DNA of 64,000 nucleotides from Catenulispora sp. GP43 (GTDB taxonomy: Bacteria > Actinomycetota > Actinomycetes > Streptomycetales > Catenulisporaceae), in contig NZ_JBGCCT010000001.1 of the NCBI RefSeq assembly GCF_041260665.1, positions 496,001 through 560,000 of the forward strand, written 5' to 3'. The notes under the pieces were generated by a model that ran no database searches, was not told where the DNA came from, and was given only the letters and a program-made list of their open reading frames with translations. Shown piece by piece: positions 60,266-64,000 of the stretch. Position numbers and translations under genes: made by a program. Each line of letters opens with the position of its first letter. The first letter of the stretch is position 1.

Positions 60266-61711
60266 TCAGTCCGCCGAGGACTGCATTGTGAAGCCGAACA
60301 TGTGCCGGTCCATCGTGAACACCGGGTCCGCGTAGGACTGCGGGAAGTCCTCGAAGCTCTCGCCGACCGCCTCGACCAGGTACTCGGCGACCGGCTCGGC
60401 CAGCCCGAACCGGCGGGTGGACCAGCGGGCCCAGGCCAAGGCGGTCGGTTCCAGGAGCTCCAGCTGGGCGTCGTCGGCGTTCACCCGGGCCGGGATCAGG
60501 ACGTTGATCAGGGTGTCGAACTTCTCCGGGCCGTACAGCGGCGGATCGCCGGCGAACTCGGTGAGGCCGAGACGGGCGAACACCTCGCCCCACTCCCGGA
60601 CGATGGCCGCGTGCGGGAGGTCGCGCACCTCGTCGGAGGACGTGAACTCGTCCAGCAGCGGCGGCAGGTCGTCCAGGTCGTAGCCGAAGTCGGCGCCGCC
60701 GGGCAGTTCCGCGGGCTCGGGCAGGACCGCCAGGCGGGAGAGCATCAGGGCGCGCAGGGCCGCGAAGTCGTCGCCCTCGTCCTCCTCCTCGTCCTCGTCG
60801 TCGACGAGGTCGGCGCGGTAGCCGTGCGGCTCGTTCTCGCCGACCAGGGCGTCCAGCTCGGCGAAGGCCTCCTCGACCGCCTCGGTCTGCAGACGGGGGT
60901 CCGCCTCGAGATCCTCGTCGAGCTGCTCGAGCTGGTCCAGGCCCTCGTCGTCGTCCTCGTCCTCGTACTCCTCGTCGTCGTCCTCGTCGACCAGGGTCTC
61001 GCGGACCGCCGGCTCCAGCCGGCGCCGCAGTTCGCCGGCCTCCAGCCGGTCCAGGGAGAAGACACCGTCGGGGCCCTCGGAGAACTCGGCGCGGATCTCC
61101 GCCAGGATGTCGGGCAGGTCCGCCGGGTCGACGAGCAGGACCTCCACCACGGTGCCCTGGGCGTTGTTGGCCACCGTCGCGGTGAAGGCGTAGCGGTCCT
61201 TGCCCCGCTTGAAGGCCGCGATCAGCAGTTCCCCGTCGGCGAACACGTCGGAGACCGACCAGGCCTCCAGGAACTCCACCTGCTGCAGGGCCGCGCCGTA
61301 CCAGTCCGGGCGCCTGACGCCCTTCTGGACCAGCCGCTCCGAGGCCTCGGCGGCGCGGGCCGCGACCTCCGGGGAGGCCACCGACGCCAGGGCGCACAGC
61401 ACTGCCTGCGTCCGGGGCGAACCGACCAGCTCCAGGACCTCGACCAGGCCGAGCTCGGCGCCCTCGGGCTCGTCGTCCTGCTGCAGCGCCGCGGTCCACA
61501 GCCCGCCCAGGAAGGCCGAGGCCCACAGTTCGGCGTCCAGCGGGGTGCGGACCGTCCGCGGATCGCCGTAGACCTCGTCCAGGGCGTCGAAGAGCTGCCC
61601 GAACTCCGGGGGCAGCTCCGGCTGCCGGGACGGCGAGGGCGGATGCGCCCGCCGGTTCGGCGCACCGGGACGCGAGGAGTGGTGGGGCTGACGACGCGGC
61701 TTGGGTCTCAC
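60266..61711 (-). CDS. Hypothetical actinobacterial protein with acidic linkers
   Basis: A 481-residue soluble protein. N-terminal Arg/Pro-rich tail, helical core (about 40-170: LFDALDEVYGDPRTVR, WASAFLGGLWTAALQQ), a domain with YAFTATVANNAQGTVVEVLL, then two Asp/Glu runs (EDDDEEYEDEDDDEG near 250, DDEDEEEDEGDD near 310) and a C-terminal domain. No known family. GTG start. It lies 4 nt after the small membrane gene, perhaps one transcript. Confidence 0.7.
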   Translation of the reverse strand: MRPKPRRQPHHSSRPGAPNRRAHPPSPSRQPELPPEFGQLFDALDEVYGDPRTVRTPLDAELWASAFLGGLWTAALQQDDEPEGAELGLVEVLELVGSPRTQAVLCALASVASPEVAARAAEASERLVQKGVRRPDWYGAALQQVEFLEAWSVSDVFADGELLIAAFKRGKDRYAFTATVANNAQGTVVEVLLVDPADLPDILAEIRAEFSEGPDGVFSLDRLEAGELRRRLEPAVRETLVDEDDDEEYEDEDDDEGLDQLEQLDEDLEADPRLQTEAVEEAFAELDALVGENEPHGYRADLVDDEDEEEDEGDDFAALRALMLSRLAVLPEPAELPGGADFGYDLDDLPPLLDEFTSSDEVRDLPHAAIVREWGEVFARLGLTEFAGDPPLYGPEKFDTLINVLIPARVNADDAQLELLEPTALAWARWSTRRFGLAEPVAEYLVEAVGESFEDFPQSYADPVFTMDRHMFGFTMQSSAD

Positions 61712-61715
61712 CTAC

Positions 61716-61958
61716 TCATGCTCTCAGATCACGGAAGCCCGGATGTGGGCAATCCCCGACACAGGCCACCACAGAGCGCGCCGGCAACCCATTCGGATGG
61801 AGGTGGCCTTTGCGGAAGCCGCCGAACATCAGGGACAGCAGCAGCATGGCGACCAGAAAGATCAGGGCGAACCATAAACACCCGGGCGTCCCGTACCGAC
61901 GTTCTCGCCGTTCATAACGCTCCTCGCGTCTCTTTGCGCGTCCACGGGTAACGGCCAT
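61716..61958 (-). CDS. Small single-helix membrane protein
   Basis: An 80-residue protein: a strongly basic N-terminus (KRREERYERRERRY), one membrane helix (CLWFALIFLVAMLLLSLMFGG) and a polar end. TATCTT lies exactly 7 nt before the ATG, so leaderless translation is likely, and the divergent DUF4230 gene shares the short promoter region. Function unknown. Confidence 0.55.
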   Translation of the reverse strand: MAVTRGRAKRREERYERRERRYGTPGCLWFALIFLVAMLLLSLMFGGFRKGHLHPNGLPARSVVACVGDCPHPGFRDLRA

Positions 61959-61990
61959 AGGTCATAAGATAACTGTGATAGGGGGTGCCT

Positions 61991-62689
61991 GTGGCGGCCA
62001 AGGTCGAGCCTTCCGGAGAAGGCTCCAAGAACGAGACTCGCATCATCGTCCGCACCCAGGGTGGCGGACTGCGTTCAACCCTTTTGCGCTGGGGCCTGGG
62101 CGGTGTCGTCGTCGTGGTGCTGCTCGCGGTCCTCGGATCCCTCACGAACTTGATCCACTTCAGCAACCCGTTCGGCGAGACGACCACCACCCGCAGCGGA
62201 CCAGTGCTTTTGAAGTCCATCACCGAACTCAAGCGGTTCGAGGCGGCCAGCGGCGAGTTCCAGGTCGTGGTCGAGGTCCAGAACTCCTCGTGGCTGCCGT
62301 CGTTCCTGGCCGGCAGCGACACGTTCTTCCTCGGCGACGGCACCGTGGACGCCTTCGTGGACTTCAGCAACCTGGACGCGAATCATGTGAAGGTGTCCCC
62401 CGATCGGCTATCGGCGACCATCACGCTGCCCAAGCCGGTGCTGGACCCGACCGCGCTGGACGTGCACAAGTCGTACGTGATCGGCCAACAGCAGGGCGTC
62501 TTCGACCGGCTCTTCAACAGCGATCCGAACCAGGTGCAGCCGCTGCTGGTGGAGGCCACCAAGCAGATCGACGGCGCGGCCGCGAAGAGCTCCCTGGTGT
62601 CGGTCGCCGAGAAGGACACCAAGCAGATGCTGCAGAGCCTGCTGACGTCGCTGGGATTCACCGGCACGGTCACGGTGAACTTCTCGTAG
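61991..62689 (+). CDS. DUF4230 family membrane-anchored protein
   Basis: A 232-residue protein with an N-terminal membrane anchor (LGGVVVVVLLAVLGSL, about residue 35) and an outer domain (LLKSITELKRFEAASGEF, FFLGDGTVDAFVDFSNLD, ATITLPKPVLD) typical of DUF4230. GTG at 61991 has GGGGG 5 nt upstream; GTG at 61985 is the alternative. Function unknown. It ends at a strong hairpin before convergent ccsB. Confidence 0.82.
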   Translation: MAAKVEPSGEGSKNETRIIVRTQGGGLRSTLLRWGLGGVVVVVLLAVLGSLTNLIHFSNPFGETTTTRSGPVLLKSITELKRFEAASGEFQVVVEVQNSSWLPSFLAGSDTFFLGDGTVDAFVDFSNLDANHVKVSPDRLSATITLPKPVLDPTALDVHKSYVIGQQQGVFDRLFNSDPNQVQPLLVEATKQIDGAAAKSSLVSVAEKDTKQMLQSLLTSLGFTGTVTVNFS

Positions 62690-62704
62690 GAACAGCGAGA
62701 ACGA

Positions 62705-62735
62705 AGCGGCGCCGGGCGATCCGCCCGGCGCCGCT
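62705..62735. terminator. Bidirectional terminator between DUF4230 gene and ccsB
   Basis: AGCGGCGCCGGGCG (62705-62718) pairs perfectly with CGCCCGGCGCCGCT (62722-62735) over an ATC loop. It lies 15 nt after both convergent stops. Confidence 0.85.
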
Positions 62736-62749
62736 CCACGTTCGCGCGG

Positions 62750-63799
62750 CTACTTCACCCCGGCGTAGGAGTGCAGGCCGTTCACGAAGATCGACACCAC
62801 GAAGTAGTTGAAGATGAAGCAGCCGTAGCCCAGCAGCGCGATGATCCCGGCGCCGCGGCCCTTCCAGCCGCGCGTGGCGCGCGCGTGCAGGTAGGCGGCG
62901 TAGACGACCCACGTGATGAAGGCCCACGTCTCGGTCGGGTCCCAGCCCCAGTAGCGGCCCCAGGCCCGCTCGGCCCAGATCGAGCCGGCGATGACGGTGA
63001 AGGTCCACACCGGGAAGGAGAACGCCAGGATCCGGTAGGCGGTGAGGTCCAGCTTCATCGCCGAGGGCACGCGCTTCCACATCGAGTTCGGCTTCGCGGT
63101 GCCCAGCTTCGCCTTGGTCTCGTAGTTCGTCTTGAACAGGTACAGGACCGTGGCGACCGTGGCGACGGTGAACATGCCCGAGCACAGCACCGCGGCGGCC
63201 ACGTGCACGACCAGCCACGGCGAGTGCAGCGCCGGGACCAGCTGCTCGGCGTCCTTGTACAGGACCTCCATGGCCAGGCCGAGGATCGCGACGATCACGC
63301 CGGTGACGAACACCCCGAGCCAGCGCGCGTTCTTGCGGAAGAGCAGTCCGACGTACAGCGCCATCGCGACGGCGGAGCCGGCGATCGTGAACTCGTACAG
63401 GTTGCCCCACGGCACGCGGTGCGCGGCCAGGCCGCGGCAGACCACGCCGATCACGTGCAGCACGAAACCCAGCACCGTGGTGCTGACCGCGATGCCGCCC
63501 GCGGTGATGGCGCGCACGTTGCCGCCGTCGATGGCCGGGTTCGGCTCGTCGGCGTCCGCCCGGTCGTCCAGATCGTCCAGATCGTCCAGGCCGTCGAAAT
63601 CGTCCGGCACGGTGCTCTTGCCGCCGGCCCCGACCAGCACCGCGGCCTGCGCCGGAACCTTCGCGGCCTTCTCCACCACGAACGACGACGACCGCCCGAA
63701 CACCCACTCCGCGGTGTAGGCGAAGAACGCGATGAGGTACACGAACATCGCGCCGTAGATGGCGTAGTTCGAGAACCTCGCCAGGGACTCGTTGATCAC
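62750..63799 (-). CDS. ccsB: Cytochrome c biogenesis protein CcsB (ResC)
   Basis: A 349-residue membrane protein of System II that, with ResB, exports haem and attaches it to c-type apocytochromes. The tryptophan-rich haem motif is WGWDPTETWAFITW near residue 295, with about eight helices and flanking His. An acidic linker (DDFDGLDDLDDLDDRAD) separates the first helix from the rest. Its GTG overlaps the resB stop by 4 nt. Confidence 0.95.
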   Translation of the reverse strand: MINESLARFSNYAIYGAMFVYLIAFFAYTAEWVFGRSSSFVVEKAAKVPAQAAVLVGAGGKSTVPDDFDGLDDLDDLDDRADADEPNPAIDGGNVRAITAGGIAVSTTVLGFVLHVIGVVCRGLAAHRVPWGNLYEFTIAGSAVAMALYVGLLFRKNARWLGVFVTGVIVAILGLAMEVLYKDAEQLVPALHSPWLVVHVAAAVLCSGMFTVATVATVLYLFKTNYETKAKLGTAKPNSMWKRVPSAMKLDLTAYRILAFSFPVWTFTVIAGSIWAERAWGRYWGWDPTETWAFITWVVYAAYLHARATRGWKGRGAGIIALLGYGCFIFNYFVVSIFVNGLHSYAGVK

Positions 63800-64000
63800 T
63801 TCCGGACTCCCGCCTTCGGAGGACGCAGGCTTCTGCCCACGCCCCGCACTTCGTCCCGCAACCGCGCGTCCTCGGCCCGCGCCAGCCCCGCCACCTCGAC
63901 CCGCACCGCGTTCTGGCCCTGGCCGGACTTCTCCTCGGCGGGCCGGACCCGCACGAACACCCGGCGCCGCCGTATCCCCAGCGACCCGAGCAGCCCGACG
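63796..64000 (-). CDS. resB: Cytochrome c biogenesis protein ResB (C-terminal end)
   Basis: The last 68 codons of a gene that continues past the window. GLLGSLGIRRRRVFVRVRP is the end of the last membrane helix and its basic flank, followed by NAVRVEVAGLARAED, typical of the ResB C-terminus. The stop overlaps the ccsB start (GTGA), so ResB and CcsB are translationally coupled. Confidence 0.85.
   Translation of the reverse strand, partial: VGLLGSLGIRRRRVFVRVRPAEEKSGQGQNAVRVEVAGLARAEDARLRDEVRGVGRSLRPPKAGVRK

Overview
This 64 kb window is a stretch of chromosome from a high-GC, Gram-positive actinomycete. The signs are very GC-rich coding sequence, an HU protein with a lysine/alanine-rich histone-like tail, ergothioneine and F420 genes, menaquinone made by the futalosine route, and gene neighbourhoods like those of Streptomyces (sepIVA-like/coaD/rsmD/recG, thiL/Lrp/DUF3515/ddl, gpsA/plsC/cofC/hup/leuD/leuC/ndgR, and a scattered mqn region ending in ccsB/resB). 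A member of Streptomycetales, Catenulisporales or a relative is the inference; no rRNA or tRNA gene is present to narrow it.

Layout. 1-2.7 kb: a glycine-rich secreted protein (cut by the window edge) divergent from a secreted PIG-L-type protein with a lectin-like propeller. 2.9-3.0 kb: an extreme G-run/C-run island. 3.0-9.6 kb (minus strand): SepIVA-like division protein, coaD, rsmD, recG and a DAK2/FakA-like protein, with rpmB divergent at 9.9 kb. 10.2-14.4 kb: egtABCD, a translationally coupled ergothioneine operon. 14.5-19.7 kb: a secreted protein, thiD, a GNAT enzyme, and a small LysR regulon (LysR, YciI-like, Dabb and MFS pump) marked by two near-identical operators. 19.9-31.5 kb: thiL, Lrp-like, DUF3515, ddl, MFS, gpsA, plsC, cofC, a small CSD-like gene, hup, leuD, leuC and ndgR. 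31.5-41.2 kb: a PQQ-propeller lipoprotein, folD, a MenJ-like reductase, an esterase fossil, a dimethylformamidase-like lipoprotein, menG, an aminofutalosine-deaminase-like amidohydrolase and a secreted phosphodiesterase. 41.4-44.3 kb: a compact four-gene module with type VII secretion features. 44.4-64 kb: acyl-CoA ligase, mqnC, DUF1152, a hotdog thioesterase, a YefM/RelE-type toxin-antitoxin pair, mqnA, DUF4229, GNAT, mqnE, a membrane protein, AsnC, a 37-residue ORF, DUF3291, mqnM, a MazEF-like pair, mqnP, mqnL, two hypothetical membrane proteins, DUF4230, ccsB and the end of resB.

How the genes work together. The second half is dominated by menaquinone synthesis: MqnA makes the first committed intermediate from chorismate, MqnE makes aminofutalosine, the amidohydrolase may deaminate it, MqnC cyclises, MqnP prenylates, MqnL with its flavin supplier MqnM decarboxylates, MenG methylates, and a MenJ-like enzyme may saturate the side chain. 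MqnB and MqnD are not in the window. CcsB/ResB assemble the c-type cytochromes that use this quinone.

The main unexpected signals are: short tandem duplications that repeatedly straddle stop codons (sepIVA, leuD, mqnM, and the gene ending at 60142); a paired LysR operator that defines a mini-regulon; palindromic operators in front of both toxin-antitoxin pairs; many starts preceded by a -10-like hexamer and only 6-7 nt, as expected for leaderless mRNAs; and the type VII-like operon at 41.4-44.3 kb, whose two downstream proteins I cannot assign.
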